NCBI GenBank assembly: GCA_019637115.1 | Contig: JAHBWH010000027.1 | Span: forward strand, 1 to 63,103 | Reading direction: 5' to 3' | From: Myxococcales bacterium | GTDB lineage: Bacteria > Myxococcota_A > Polyangia > Polyangiales > Houyiibacteriaceae | DNA length: 63,103 nt | Part shown: positions 48,509 to 57,351 of the stretch, in pieces | How the letters are laid out: every line of letters starts with the position of its first letter | How positions within the stretch are numbered: the first letter of the stretch is position 1 | Program-made: the position numbers and the translations under genes | Notes under the pieces: model-generated | Databases searched by the model: none | What the model was told of the DNA's origin: nothing | Seen by the model: only the letters and a program-made list of their open reading frames with translations

Positions 48509-50017
48509 ATGTCCCGCTCTCTCCCCGTCCTTCAGAACGAGCCCGCGAGCTCGCTGAACAAGGACGGGTCGCGGAACTTCGTTCACCCGGCCGACGTGTC
48601 GGGGCGCTTCACGCGCATCCGGAACGTCGTCTTCGTGGTGCTCCTCCTCATCTACCTCGCGCTCCCGTTCGTTCAGATCGGCGGGCGCCCCGCGGTCTTC
48701 CTCGACATCGCCAGCCGACGCTTCTTCCTCTTCGGCGGGAGCTTCAACGCCCAGGACTTCTGGCTCGTCTTCTTCCTGCTGACCGGCCTCGCCTTCGCGC
48801 TCATCGTCGTGACCACCCTGTGGGGGCGCGTGTGGTGCGGCTACGCCTGCCCGCAGACGGTCTTCCTCGAGGGCGTCTACCGCCGCGTCGAGCGGCTCGT
48901 CGAGGGGCCTCGCAACGCGCGCATCAAGCGGAACCAGGGGCCGTGGAACCTGGACAAGACCTGGAGGAAGCTGACCAAGCACGGCATCTTCATCCTGCTC
49001 AGCCTCTTCTTCTCCCACTTCGTTCTGAGCTACTTCGTCTCGCTGCCCTCGCTGCTCCAGATGGTGCAGGACTCACCCGCCGAACATCCCCAAGCGTTCG
49101 GCTGGATGGCCGCGATGACGCTCGTCCTCTATGGCAATTTCGCGTGGTTCCGCGAACAGCTCTGCCTGATCATCTGCCCCTACGGCCGCTTGCAGTCCAC
49201 GCTCACCGATCGCCGCACGCTGGTGATCGGCTACGACACCCTCCGAGGGGAGCCGCGCGGCAAGAAGGGCAAAGCGCGAGAGCGCGGTCCCGAGGTCGCG
49301 CTGCGGATCGCGGGGCCTGGGGACCTCGCCGCTCCTGGGGACGTCGGGGAGCCCGCCACGACGCCACCCGCGGAGCGCACGGTCGGTGATTGCATCGACT
49401 GCGGGCGCTGTGTGCACGTCTGTCCGACGGGCATCGACATCCGCAACGGCCTCCAGCTCGAGTGCATCGGCTGCGCGGCCTGTGTGGACGCGTGCGACGA
49501 GGTGATGCGCAAGGTCGGCCGCCCCGAGGGGCTCGTCCGCTACGACTCTCAGACGCGCTTCGACGACCCGACCACGCCCCGCCGCGTGCTGCGCCCCCGC
49601 CTCGCCATCTACGCGGCGATTCTCATGCTCTGGGCGGTCGGGCTCGTGATCGCGCTGCGATCGCACACCTCGTACGCGGCGAACCTGCTCCGGCCTCAAG
49701 GCGGGACACCTTTCATCGTCGACGACGGCTTCGTCCGCAACACCGTGCAGGTGCACCTCGTCAACAAGGGCGACCGCGAGACACGGTACCTCGTCTCGGC
49801 GGTGGAGGACGCGGCCGTCCCCTTCGAGTACGTGCTCCCGATGCCGGAGGTCACCCTCGGTGGCGGCGGAGATCGCCACGTCCCTGTCCTCGTTCGGCTA
49901 CCCTCCGCTGAGATGCGTCGAGGCTTGCAGGTGCGCATCCGCGTGCAGCCGGCGGACGCCCCCGACGAAGCGCGGGAGCTCCAGGCTCCCTTCCTCGGCC
50001 CCACCCCCTCTCTCTGA
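48509..50017 (+). CDS. ccoG: cbb3 oxidase accessory protein CcoG (ferredoxin-like)
   Basis: A 502-residue membrane protein of the CcoG/RdxA/FixG family. Membrane helices lie near 38-58, 82-105, 155-180, 195-212 and 370-388. WGRVWCGYACPQTVF and LCLIICPYGRLQS are family signatures. Two [4Fe-4S] sites follow: C295-x2-C298-x2-C301-x3-C (DCIDCGRCVHVCP) and CIGCAACVDAC. The C-terminal periplasmic domain has an immunoglobulin-like fold in the family. CcoG reduces copper during oxidase maturation. A longer start at 48488 is possible but less likely. Confidence 0.93.
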   Translation: MSRSLPVLQNEPASSLNKDGSRNFVHPADVSGRFTRIRNVVFVVLLLIYLALPFVQIGGRPAVFLDIASRRFFLFGGSFNAQDFWLVFFLLTGLAFALIVVTTLWGRVWCGYACPQTVFLEGVYRRVERLVEGPRNARIKRNQGPWNLDKTWRKLTKHGIFILLSLFFSHFVLSYFVSLPSLLQMVQDSPAEHPQAFGWMAAMTLVLYGNFAWFREQLCLIICPYGRLQSTLTDRRTLVIGYDTLRGEPRGKKGKARERGPEVALRIAGPGDLAAPGDVGEPATTPPAERTVGDCIDCGRCVHVCPTGIDIRNGLQLECIGCAACVDACDEVMRKVGRPEGLVRYDSQTRFDDPTTPRRVLRPRLAIYAAILMLWAVGLVIALRSHTSYAANLLRPQGGTPFIVDDGFVRNTVQVHLVNKGDRETRYLVSAVEDAAVPFEYVLPMPEVTLGGGGDRHVPVLVRLPSAEMRRGLQVRIRVQPADAPDEARELQAPFLGPTPSL

Positions 50018-50042
50018 CCTCTCCCTCTTCGGAGTCTTCTTC

Positions 50043-50993
50043 ATGACCGCCACCCCCACCAACGGAACCATCGTCGTCGCGACCGACCTGCAGACCTCGG
50101 GCGACGAGGCGACACAGCTCGCGGCTGCCTGGGCTCGTCGTGTCGGGGGCCGACTGCATCTCGTGCACGTCATCGGGGAGGATCTCGCGCCGCCGGAAGC
50201 GGTCGACCCCGCGGTCGCGCCCGCGGTGAAGGCGATGACCGAGCGCCTGCACGCGCGCTTCGAAGAGGCGCGCGCGCGGCTCGCCGAGCAGAGCGTGCAA
50301 TGCGCGGGCAGCGTCGAGACCAAGTCGACGCTGGCGACCGGCCGCCCGTGGGAGTCACTCATCGAGGTCGCGAAGAACGAGGACGCGGGGATGATCGTCG
50401 TCGGGCCGCACGTGCGGGCGACCAAGCTCCTCGGTCGCGCGCGTGATCGCATCCTCGGCTCGACCGCGCGCCGGGTGGTGCGCCACGCGGGGCGGCCGGT
50501 CCTCGTCGCGACCGGCGAGACCGACGCGACCGAGAAAGCGCTCGTCGCCGGGCCGATCACGATCCTCGTCGGCGTCGACCTGCAGGCGGGCGGTCGCGCG
50601 GCGGTCGCCGTCGCGCAAGCGCTCGCGGCCCGCGGACAGGTCCGCATCGTTCTTGCCCACGTGCTCCAGGACCCGTTCGCGCCCGACGACTTCCCCGTCG
50701 ACTGGAAGCGCGTCCGGGTCGCGTGGGAAGAGAACCTCCGCGCGAAGCTCGAGGCCGAGCACGGTGACCTCCGCGCCGAGCTCGTCATGCTCTCTGGAAT
50801 GCCGAGCTTCGCGATCGCCGAGGCCGCGGAGTCCCTCGGCGCTCACCTCGTGGTCGTCGGCGCCCACGCTGGCGGCCCCCTCTCGCGCGTGCTGCTCGGC
50901 AGCACGGCGGAGCGCCTGGTCGAAATTTCGCCGGTCCCCGTGCTCGTCGTGCCCCCCGGCGACGAGGCGGAGCCCGATGGGGGATCGTCATGA
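50043..50993 (+). CDS. Tandem universal stress protein (UspA) domains
   Basis: A 316-residue protein with two Usp domains. The first (about 8-155) runs TIVVATDLQTSGDEATQLAAAWARR to MIVVGPHVRATKLLGRARDRILGSTARRVVRHAGRPVLV; the second (about 170-305) runs ITILVGVDLQAGGRAAVAVAQAL to LVVVGAHAGGPLSRVLLGSTAERLVEISPVPVLVV, both with the nucleotide-binding G-x2-G-x9-GS/T motif. It lies 25 bp after ccoG and overlaps the next gene by 4 bp, so it belongs to the respiratory operon, as Usp proteins often do in hypoxia-linked regulons. Confidence 0.92.
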   Translation: MTATPTNGTIVVATDLQTSGDEATQLAAAWARRVGGRLHLVHVIGEDLAPPEAVDPAVAPAVKAMTERLHARFEEARARLAEQSVQCAGSVETKSTLATGRPWESLIEVAKNEDAGMIVVGPHVRATKLLGRARDRILGSTARRVVRHAGRPVLVATGETDATEKALVAGPITILVGVDLQAGGRAAVAVAQALAARGQVRIVLAHVLQDPFAPDDFPVDWKRVRVAWEENLRAKLEAEHGDLRAELVMLSGMPSFAIAEAAESLGAHLVVVGAHAGGPLSRVLLGSTAERLVEISPVPVLVVPPGDEAEPDGGSS

Positions 50994-51409
50994 CCGTCCT
51001 ACCGCACGAAGCGCCCGAGGCTCATAGCCTCGAACAGATGCCCATCACGGTGCAGCGGAAGCTCGTCGAGTCGGGCGTCGCGCTCGATCAGGCGAGCTGG
51101 CAGCGGCTCCCGCGGGTCGCGCGGCAGCGCCTCGTGGACGTCCGGGTCGACACGGCCGTCGAGCGACGCACGTTCCGGCACCTCGTCGAGTGGCTCGCCG
51201 AGACCTTCCTGCAGGCGCCCGTCGCGTCCTCCGAGAAGGTCAGCGCGACGACGTTCCCGTGGCGGGATCCGACACCGCCGGCGGGCGTCGAGGTCTGCGC
51301 CGACGAGTGGGGATCCCTCGGGATCGACGCCCGCTACGCGCTCGTTCTTTGTCGTGACCCGCGCGATCGAGCGCGTATCCTCAGCGCGCACCGCGCGATC
51401 GAGCGGTGA
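50990..51409 (+). CDS. Probable nitrate-reductase-associated protein
   Basis: A 139-residue cytoplasmic protein coupled by ATGA to the Usp gene. The sequence EQMPITVQRKLVESGVALDQASWQRLPRVARQRLVDVRVDT resembles the conserved small nitrate-reductase-associated family (Nitr_red_assoc), whose role is unknown; the similarity is by memory and not exact. No nitrate reductase is in the window. The link to a cbb3 and oxygen-sensing block would fit a micro-aerobic or nitrate regulon. Its stop lies 55 bp before the preferred start of the next gene. Confidence 0.55.
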   Translation: MTVLPHEAPEAHSLEQMPITVQRKLVESGVALDQASWQRLPRVARQRLVDVRVDTAVERRTFRHLVEWLAETFLQAPVASSEKVSATTFPWRDPTPPAGVEVCADEWGSLGIDARYALVLCRDPRDRARILSAHRAIER

Positions 51410-51464
51410 TGAGCGGGCGCTCCTCGAGGGGCTCGCCGCTCGAGCGACCAGAGGAGTCCGCGCC

Positions 51465-52616
51465 TTGACCATCTTCGACATGTACCTCGAGCTCGCCCAC
51501 GACATCGGCTTCGGCCCCGCCGACGAAGCTCGCCTCACCGCGGCGCGGCCGCTCGTCCTCCCGCACCTGGCAGGGCTCGTGGACCGCTTCTACGAGGTGC
51601 TGACCGCCAACGCCGAGCAGCGCGCGGTCTTCGAGGGCGACGCGCAGATCGCGAGGCAGAAGGTCCACCTGGAGAGCTGGCTCGAGGGGCTCTTCGGCGG
51701 GGTCTACGACGAAGCGTACTTCGAGCGGCGAGCGCGCATCGGCCGCGCTCACGTCCGCATCCGGCTCCCGCAGCGCTACATGGTCTCGATGATGAACGTG
51801 CTGCGCATGGGCCTGCACGACATCCTGCGGCGCGGGGCGACGGCGGCCGGGTTCGGGCTCGACGCGCGCGAGGCGACCCAGACCTCGATCGACAAGCTGC
51901 TCGACATCGAGCTCGCCGTGATGCTCGAGACGTTCAAGGAGGACTACGACCAGCGCGCGCGCGCGCGAGAGCGGCTCGCGAGCCTCGGCCAGCTCGCCGC
52001 CAGCATCGGCCACGAGCTCCGCAACCCGCTCGCCGTCATCGACAGCTCGACGCACCTCCTGGCCCGTCGCCTCGGCGACGATCCTCGGATGACGAAACAC
52101 CTCGAGCGCATCCGTGAGCAGGTCGCGCGCTCGAACCACATCATCACCGACCTGCTCGAGCTCGCGCGAGATCGCGCGCCGGTGCGTGAAGACGTCACCC
52201 TCGGTGTGCTCGCTCAGCGCGGCCTCGAGGGGCTCTCCTCGAGCCGCTGCACCTTCGAGGTGCGCGTCGACCCCGCGGAGGCGCGCGTCTGCGTGGACGC
52301 GAGCCAGGTCCAGCAGGTCCTCTTCAACATCGCGCACAACGCGCTGCAGGCCGCCGCGGGTCGCGTCGAGGTCGACGTCTCCTCGGTCGACGACGAGCTC
52401 CAGCTCACCATCGACGACGACGGACCGGGGCTGTCCATCGAGGTGCGTGCGAACCTCTTCGAGCCGCTCTTCACGACACGGACGAACGGCATCGGGCTCG
52501 GGCTCTGGCTCTCCAAGCGCATCGTCGACAAGCACGGCGGCACGATCGAGGCGACCCACGGGCCGCTCGGCGGCGCTCGCTTCGTCGTGAAAATTCCGCC
52601 GCTTCGTCCACGCTGA
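51465..52616 (+). CDS. Protoglobin-sensor histidine kinase
   Basis: A 383-residue kinase. The best start is TTG 51465, with GAGGAG (51451-51456) 8 bp upstream; an earlier in-frame GTG (51354) overlaps the previous gene and an ATG at 51480 lacks a site. Residues 10-165 form a globin-coupled-sensor (protoglobin) fold: LVDRFYEVLTANAEQRAVF, WLEGLFGG-x-YDEAYFERRARIGRAHVRIRLPQRYM, with proximal haem His H96. HisKA follows with H183 (IGHELRNPL), then NIAHNALQAAAG, DDDGPGL and GIGLGLWLSKRIV. It is probably a cytoplasmic O2, CO or NO sensor. Confidence 0.88.
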   Translation: MTIFDMYLELAHDIGFGPADEARLTAARPLVLPHLAGLVDRFYEVLTANAEQRAVFEGDAQIARQKVHLESWLEGLFGGVYDEAYFERRARIGRAHVRIRLPQRYMVSMMNVLRMGLHDILRRGATAAGFGLDAREATQTSIDKLLDIELAVMLETFKEDYDQRARARERLASLGQLAASIGHELRNPLAVIDSSTHLLARRLGDDPRMTKHLERIREQVARSNHIITDLLELARDRAPVREDVTLGVLAQRGLEGLSSSRCTFEVRVDPAEARVCVDASQVQQVLFNIAHNALQAAAGRVEVDVSSVDDELQLTIDDDGPGLSIEVRANLFEPLFTTRTNGIGLGLWLSKRIVDKHGGTIEATHGPLGGARFVVKIPPLRPR

Positions 52617-52978
52617 GGGGCGGCTCGCCGGACGTCCGAGGCCCGTCGTCGCGAGGTCAGGAGGACCGCGCGAAACGCAGCCGAAACACCGCACGCGAGC
52701 GCGAGAATCGGCCGGTAACTCCAAGCAACCCAAGGATCAATTCGCACCGCGCGTGTGCTCGTCGCGGACTGTATGCAGCGTTCGTACGGCGTTCGTGCCC
52801 GTCGCGAAAAAAATCCACCCGAGGCCCTCAGCGAACGCGGACACCCGCAGAACCCGCGAGCGCGCGAGCGATTCGAGATCCTCCGGGCCCGGCATGAAGC
52901 GTTCCACGCAAGACCTCTCCCAGGCCGCGTGCACGGGAGCGTTGAACCGACCGCGCGCTTCGATACACTAGGGTGGCC
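52617..52978. other. Gap between protoglobin kinase and response regulator
   Basis: This 362-bp gap has no credible gene. It contains an A-run (CGAAAAAAATCC near 52805) that may mark a promoter for the response regulator. A direct repeat-like CGTTCGTACGGCGTTCGT lies at 52780-52797. Confidence 0.35.
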
Positions 52979-53332
52979 ATGCGGGTCCTCATCGTCGACG
53001 ACAACGTGGAGCTTGCGGAGAACGTCGCCGAGCTGCTGGCCGACGAGGGGCACCAGGTCTTCGTCGCGAGCTCGGGCCCGTCCGCGATCGCCTTGATGAT
53101 GAACGATCCGGTCTGCATGGACGCGGCCCTCCTCGACGTCCGCATGGACGGCATGGACGGCGTGGAGCTGCTCGCGGAGCTCAAGACACGCTGCCCCAAG
53201 ATGCTCTTCGTGATGATGACCGCGTTCAGCCGCGACGACCGCCTGGCGCAGGCACGCGAGCTCGGGGCGGTCGACATCCTCGCCAAGCCGTTCGCGCCGA
53301 ACGTGCTCTTCGAGGCGCTGCAGGCCGCCTGA
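52979..53332 (+). CDS. Single-domain response regulator
   Basis: A 117-residue receiver with no output domain. Acidic pocket D7-D8, phospho-acceptor D53 (AALLDVRMDGMDG) and late Lys in DILAKPFAPNVL are intact. ATG 52979 has AGGG 8 bp upstream; a GTG at 52973 is less likely. Such proteins act as phosphate shuttles or interact with another protein. It sits between the protoglobin kinase and the REC-PAS kinase, suggesting a phosphorelay. Confidence 0.92.
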   Translation: MRVLIVDDNVELAENVAELLADEGHQVFVASSGPSAIALMMNDPVCMDAALLDVRMDGMDGVELLAELKTRCPKMLFVMMTAFSRDDRLAQARELGAVDILAKPFAPNVLFEALQAA

Positions 53333-53407
53333 TCGTCGGAGTCGGCGTCGCATGTGAGGGCCCGATCGCTCGAGGACACGAGCGTCGCACGGAGTCGACG
53401 GAGCCAG

Positions 53408-54880
53408 ATGGAGACCAGGTCGCGCGTATTGCTCGTGGAGGACAACCCCGCGCTCGCGGAGAACGTGACCGAGATCCTGGAAGAGCTCGACGTCGACGTG
53501 CGCTGGGCGTCCGACGGGCGCGGCGCCATCGAACGGGCCAAGGAGGGGTTCACCGTCGCCCTGGTCGACGTCGGCCTGCCGGGGGAGAGCGGCGTCGACC
53601 TGATGCCTCGGCTTCGCGCGCTCTCGAGCGACGCGGAGATCATCCTGGTCACGGGGCACGGCACGCTCGAGAGCGCGATCGCGGCCGTCCGCCACGGCGC
53701 GTTCGCCTACCTGCTCAAGCCCGTCGATCCGGAGGCGCTGCTCGGCGCCGTCGAGCGCGCGCTCTCTCAGGTGACCCTGAGGCGGGAGCGCACCTCGCTC
53801 TCGCGCGCGCTCGGCGAGAGTGAGGCGCTCTATCGCGGCGTCGTCGAGAACGTCGACGCGCTCATCGTCAGCGTCGATCCCGAGGGCCGGGTGACGTTCG
53901 CGAACGCCTACGCGCTCGGGGTCATCGGTGAGACGCTCGATGAGGCGAGGGGGCGGCCCTTCGCCCAGGTCTTCGGGGATCCGAGCGACACCGAGCAGAC
54001 CGAGGCGGTCGACCGGGTGATCTGCGCGGGGATCTTCCGCGAGCGGCAGTGTGTGCTGCGACCCGCGAAGGGTGAGAAGCGGGTCGTCCGCTGGACCTTC
54101 ACCTCGGTCGGAGACGGTCAGGATCGCGCGCGTGTCGCCATCGGCATCGACGTCACGGAGACGCTCGAGCTGCGCCGGCGGACGGCGGAGTCCGAAGCGC
54201 TCGTCGCGGTCGGGACGCTCACGGCGGGCCTGGCGCACGAGATCCGTAACCCCTTGAACGCGGCGGCGCTACAGCTCCAGGTGCTGCAACGCCGCGCGGC
54301 GAAGGTCGCGGACGAGGCGCTGCGCGAGAAGATCCTCGAGCCCGTGCAGCTCGTCAGCGTGGAGCTCGGGCGGCTCACGACGATGCTCAACGACTTCCTC
54401 GGCCTCGCGCGCCCGCAGGCGATCGAGCGCGAGCGCTTCTCCATTCACGGCCTCGCCTCCGAGGTGCTGCGCGTCGAGGGGCCGGTCTGCGAGACGCACG
54501 AGCTGCACCTCGACGTCGAGGGAGATCCCGAGCTGGCGGTCATCGGCGACCGCGACCGCCTGCGGCAGGTGCTCGTGAACCTGATCGTCAACGCGCGCGA
54601 GGCGATGCTCGGCTCCGACACGCCAGGCGAGCGGATCACGATCGCGTTCGCGCCCGACGACGCCGACGAAGGGCGGGTCGAGGTCTGCGTCCAGGACTCG
54701 GGCCCTGGCCTCCCGGACGACCTCGACCCCTTCGAGCCCTTCATCACCACGAAGGCGGCAGGCACCGGCCTAGGGCTCTCGATCGTCCGCAAGATCGTGC
54801 GCATGCACGGCAGCGAGATCGTCCTGCAGAACGCGCCGGGCGGCGGCGCTCTGGCGCGCTTCTCGTTGCCGCGCGGCTGA
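53408..54880 (+). CDS. REC-PAS histidine kinase
   Basis: A 490-residue cytoplasmic protein. The receiver domain is N-terminal (6-122) with D54 (ALVDVGLPG) and K in AYLLKPVDPEALL. A PAS domain follows (about 142-262: LYRGVVENVDALIVSVDPEGRVTFANAYAL). Then HisKA with H277 (GLAHEIRNPLNAAALQ) and HATPase_c (NLIVNAREAM, DSGPGLP, GTGLGLSIV), NtrB/AtoS-like. Being REC-first, it can receive phosphate and signal onward. ATG 53408 is preferred over GTG 53354. It ends the sensory block, followed by a hairpin whose loop is the stop codon. Confidence 0.93.
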   Translation: METRSRVLLVEDNPALAENVTEILEELDVDVRWASDGRGAIERAKEGFTVALVDVGLPGESGVDLMPRLRALSSDAEIILVTGHGTLESAIAAVRHGAFAYLLKPVDPEALLGAVERALSQVTLRRERTSLSRALGESEALYRGVVENVDALIVSVDPEGRVTFANAYALGVIGETLDEARGRPFAQVFGDPSDTEQTEAVDRVICAGIFRERQCVLRPAKGEKRVVRWTFTSVGDGQDRARVAIGIDVTETLELRRRTAESEALVAVGTLTAGLAHEIRNPLNAAALQLQVLQRRAAKVADEALREKILEPVQLVSVELGRLTTMLNDFLGLARPQAIERERFSIHGLASEVLRVEGPVCETHELHLDVEGDPELAVIGDRDRLRQVLVNLIVNAREAMLGSDTPGERITIAFAPDDADEGRVEVCVQDSGPGLPDDLDPFEPFITTKAAGTGLGLSIVRKIVRMHGSEIVLQNAPGGGALARFSLPRG

Positions 54881-54888
54881 GCCGCGCG
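54870..54888 (+). terminator. Hairpin spanning the stop codon of the REC-PAS kinase
   Basis: CGCGCGGC and GCCGCGCG pair perfectly with the stop TGA as the 3-nt loop. The stem is strong but there is no T-run, so it is a possible terminator or translation-end structure. Confidence 0.4.
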
Positions 54889-54954
54889 TCTGTCCGCGCG
54901 TCTGTCCGCGTCCGCGTCCGTGTCCGCTTCCGAGTCGCAGTCCGGGTCCGAGTC

Positions 54955-55085
54955 CGCGTCGGCGGTCCGCGTCGGCGGTCGGTGTCCGCGGTCGGTGTCC
55001 ACGGTCGGTGTCCGCGGTCGGTGTCCGCGGTCGGTGTCCGCGGTCGGTGTCCGCGGTCGGTGTCCGCGGTCCGTGTCCGCGTCCG
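54955..55085. repeat. 13-bp tandem repeat between two converging genes
   Basis: About eight copies of GTGTCCGCGGTCG in the 256-bp gap 54881-55136, preceded by GTCCGNG-type sequence (54893-54955). The 13-bp period cycles all frames, so the same peptide (GRCPRSVSAVGVR) appears in three frames. Confidence 0.92.
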
Positions 55086-55136
55086 CTTCCTGGGCGGCTT
55101 CTGGGCGGGGCGCCTCTCGGTGCGCGAGCGGGGGGC

Positions 55137-57236
55137 TCAGAAGAGCGCGGCGAGGGCGGCGGGATCGTCGTCCGGGCTCGAGCTCGTCGCGCTCGTGGGC
55201 AGCATCAAGACCGCACGGCCGGGGCCGACGATCACGTTCGAGAGGCGCAGATCGCCGTGGACCAGCCCAGCGGCGTGCAGGCGGCGCAGGGCGGCCTCGA
55301 GCTCCGCCTGCACGCGCTCGCGGCGCGCGTCGTCGAGCAGCGCGCGCGAGAGCGGCTCTCCCTCCGGCTGCTCGAGCACCGCGCGCTCGTTCTCGACGTC
55401 GACGTCGAAGATCGCCTGCAGGTGGGGGCCGTCGGCCTGCCCGAGGTGCTGGAGCCACGCGGCGCGCGCCGCGTCGCAGCCCTCGACGCGCACGCGGCGC
55501 TCGAGGAGGGTGTCGTGGGCCAGCCAGGCGCCCGCCTCGAGCGGCTCGAGGAGCGTGAAGCGCTCGAGCGCGGGCGGTGGCGCGCTCGGCGCGGCGCTCT
55601 GCCGCGGGGGGGTGGGCGGTCGCTGCTCTTCCTTCACCAGGCGCTCGAGCGCGTTCTCGTCCGGATCGGTCCAGTCGAGCGCGTCGAGCGCGAGGCGGAC
55701 CTCCTCGACCGACCCCGGCCGCGCGTCGATCGCCTTGTCGAGCAGGCGCGTCACGAGCGGATCGAAGTGGCCCAGCTCGGGCCGCCGCGCGGCGACGCGT
55801 GGGATCGGCGACTCGAGGTGCTGCGTGACGAAGTCGGGTCCGGGGTAGGGCAGGGTGCCCGTGAGCATCCGGTGCAGGATGCAGCCAAAGGCGTAGAGGT
55901 CGGTCGCGGCATGCGGCTGCGCCGAGCCCGTGATCTGCTCGGGCGCCATGTACGCGAGCGTGCCCAGCAGCGCGCCCGTGAGCGTCGCCCCGAGGTCCTG
56001 CAGGTGGGCCACGCCGAAGTCGCCAATCTTGACGTCGCCGGCTGCGCCGAAGAAGACGTTGGCGGGCTTGAGGTCGCGGTGGATCACCCCCCGCCGGTGC
56101 ACGGCTTCGAGCCCGGCGAGCAGGCTCTTCGCGACGTGGCGGGCAATGGCCAGCGGCAGGGGCCGATCGCCCTCGAGCCGCTCCTCGAGCGTCCCGCCGG
56201 CCATGTACTCCATGACGAGGAAGGGCCCGTCGGGGTTGAACTCGTAGACCGCGACGACGTTGGGGTGCTCGATGCCCGCCGCCACGCGCGCCTCGCGCGC
56301 GAAGCGAGCGTAGGCGTCGCGACCTTGGCTGCCGGTGCCGACGCCGAGGATCTTCACCGCGACCTCGCGGTCGTAGAAGCCGTCGTGGGTGAGCACCACC
56401 CGGCCCGTCGCGCCGCTGCCGAGCGGCCGCAGCACGCGGTAGCGACCTGCGAGGAGCTGCGACGCGTCGTGCACCCCGCCGCCTTCGAGCGCGTAGGCGG
56501 CCAGGCCGCGCTCGTCGCCATACGTGACGCGCAGGAAGTCGGGCACGGCGCGCGGCAAGGCTGGGTCGAGCGCGCGGAGGCGATCGAGGCACGCGACGGC
56601 GGCCTCGTGCATCTCGAGCGCCGCGAAGCAGGCGATGAGGATGCCGAGCGCGGAGCGTCGCTGCTCGGGGTCGCGCTCCGCGATCTGGAGCGCGCGCGCG
56701 GCGTGCTCGAAGCGGCCGAAGTGGGCGAGGATGCGGCCGAGCCGTAGGGCGGCCTCGCCGTCGTGGGGGTCCTCTCGCACCCGGCGCTCGTAGAGGATGC
56801 CGGCCTCGCGGTAGCGGCCGGCGCTCTCGTGACAGCGCGCGGCCTCGCCCAGCTCGCCGGCGCGCTCGTAGAGCTCCGCGGCCGTGGCGACGTCGCCCGC
56901 CGCAGCGTGCAGCCGCGCCGCGTCGACCACGCGGCCCTTGCGCTCTGCGGCCCCCGCCGCTTCGACGGCCTGGTCTGGGTGGTCGGGCAGGACCCCGAGC
57001 AGGCGGGTGAGCGCGCCGCGGTCGTTCGCCTCGAGGGCGTGCCGATAAGCGTGGGCGTAGCGGCCGGCCTGCTCGGCGGCGCGGATGGCCGCGGGCCAGT
57101 CCCAGACCGCCGCGAAGAGATCGCTCGCGCGCGCGGGGTCGCCCGCCTGCAGGCAGAGGTTCGCCGCCTCGGCGTAGCGGCCCGCGCGGCGGAGGGCGTC
57201 GACGCGCGCGTCGAGCTCTCGCGACTCGTCGCTCAT
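55137..57236 (-). CDS. TPR Ser/Thr kinase with C-terminal pseudokinase-like region
   Basis: A 699-residue cytoplasmic protein. Residues 1-235 are TPR-like helices (RRAGRYAEAANLCLQAGD, ESAGRYREAGILYERRV). A protein kinase domain lies at 265-535: GSGATGRV (273-280), ATP-binding K295, HRDLKPAN (386-393), DFG (406-408) and APE (431-433), all intact. From about 570 a second kinase-like region ends LHAAGLVHGDLRLSNVIVGPGRAVLMLP: HGDLR replaces HRDLK and no DFG follows, so it is probably inactive. No membrane segment is visible. It is the last of a minus-strand trio after dnaJ and another kinase. Confidence 0.9.
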   Translation of the reverse strand: MSDESRELDARVDALRRAGRYAEAANLCLQAGDPARASDLFAAVWDWPAAIRAAEQAGRYAHAYRHALEANDRGALTRLLGVLPDHPDQAVEAAGAAERKGRVVDAARLHAAAGDVATAAELYERAGELGEAARCHESAGRYREAGILYERRVREDPHDGEAALRLGRILAHFGRFEHAARALQIAERDPEQRRSALGILIACFAALEMHEAAVACLDRLRALDPALPRAVPDFLRVTYGDERGLAAYALEGGGVHDASQLLAGRYRVLRPLGSGATGRVVLTHDGFYDREVAVKILGVGTGSQGRDAYARFAREARVAAGIEHPNVVAVYEFNPDGPFLVMEYMAGGTLEERLEGDRPLPLAIARHVAKSLLAGLEAVHRRGVIHRDLKPANVFFGAAGDVKIGDFGVAHLQDLGATLTGALLGTLAYMAPEQITGSAQPHAATDLYAFGCILHRMLTGTLPYPGPDFVTQHLESPIPRVAARRPELGHFDPLVTRLLDKAIDARPGSVEEVRLALDALDWTDPDENALERLVKEEQRPPTPPRQSAAPSAPPPALERFTLLEPLEAGAWLAHDTLLERRVRVEGCDAARAAWLQHLGQADGPHLQAIFDVDVENERAVLEQPEGEPLSRALLDDARRERVQAELEAALRRLHAAGLVHGDLRLSNVIVGPGRAVLMLPTSATSSSPDDDPAALAALF

Positions 57237-57351
57237 CGCGCGAAGCGTATCAGCTTTCCTTGGCGGCCGTCCCGCGAGGCACTGCGCGAGCTCTCGACGT
57301 CGGCGCCCCGTGTCGACGGCGTCGCCTGCTCTCTCGGCCAGGCCAGCCGTG

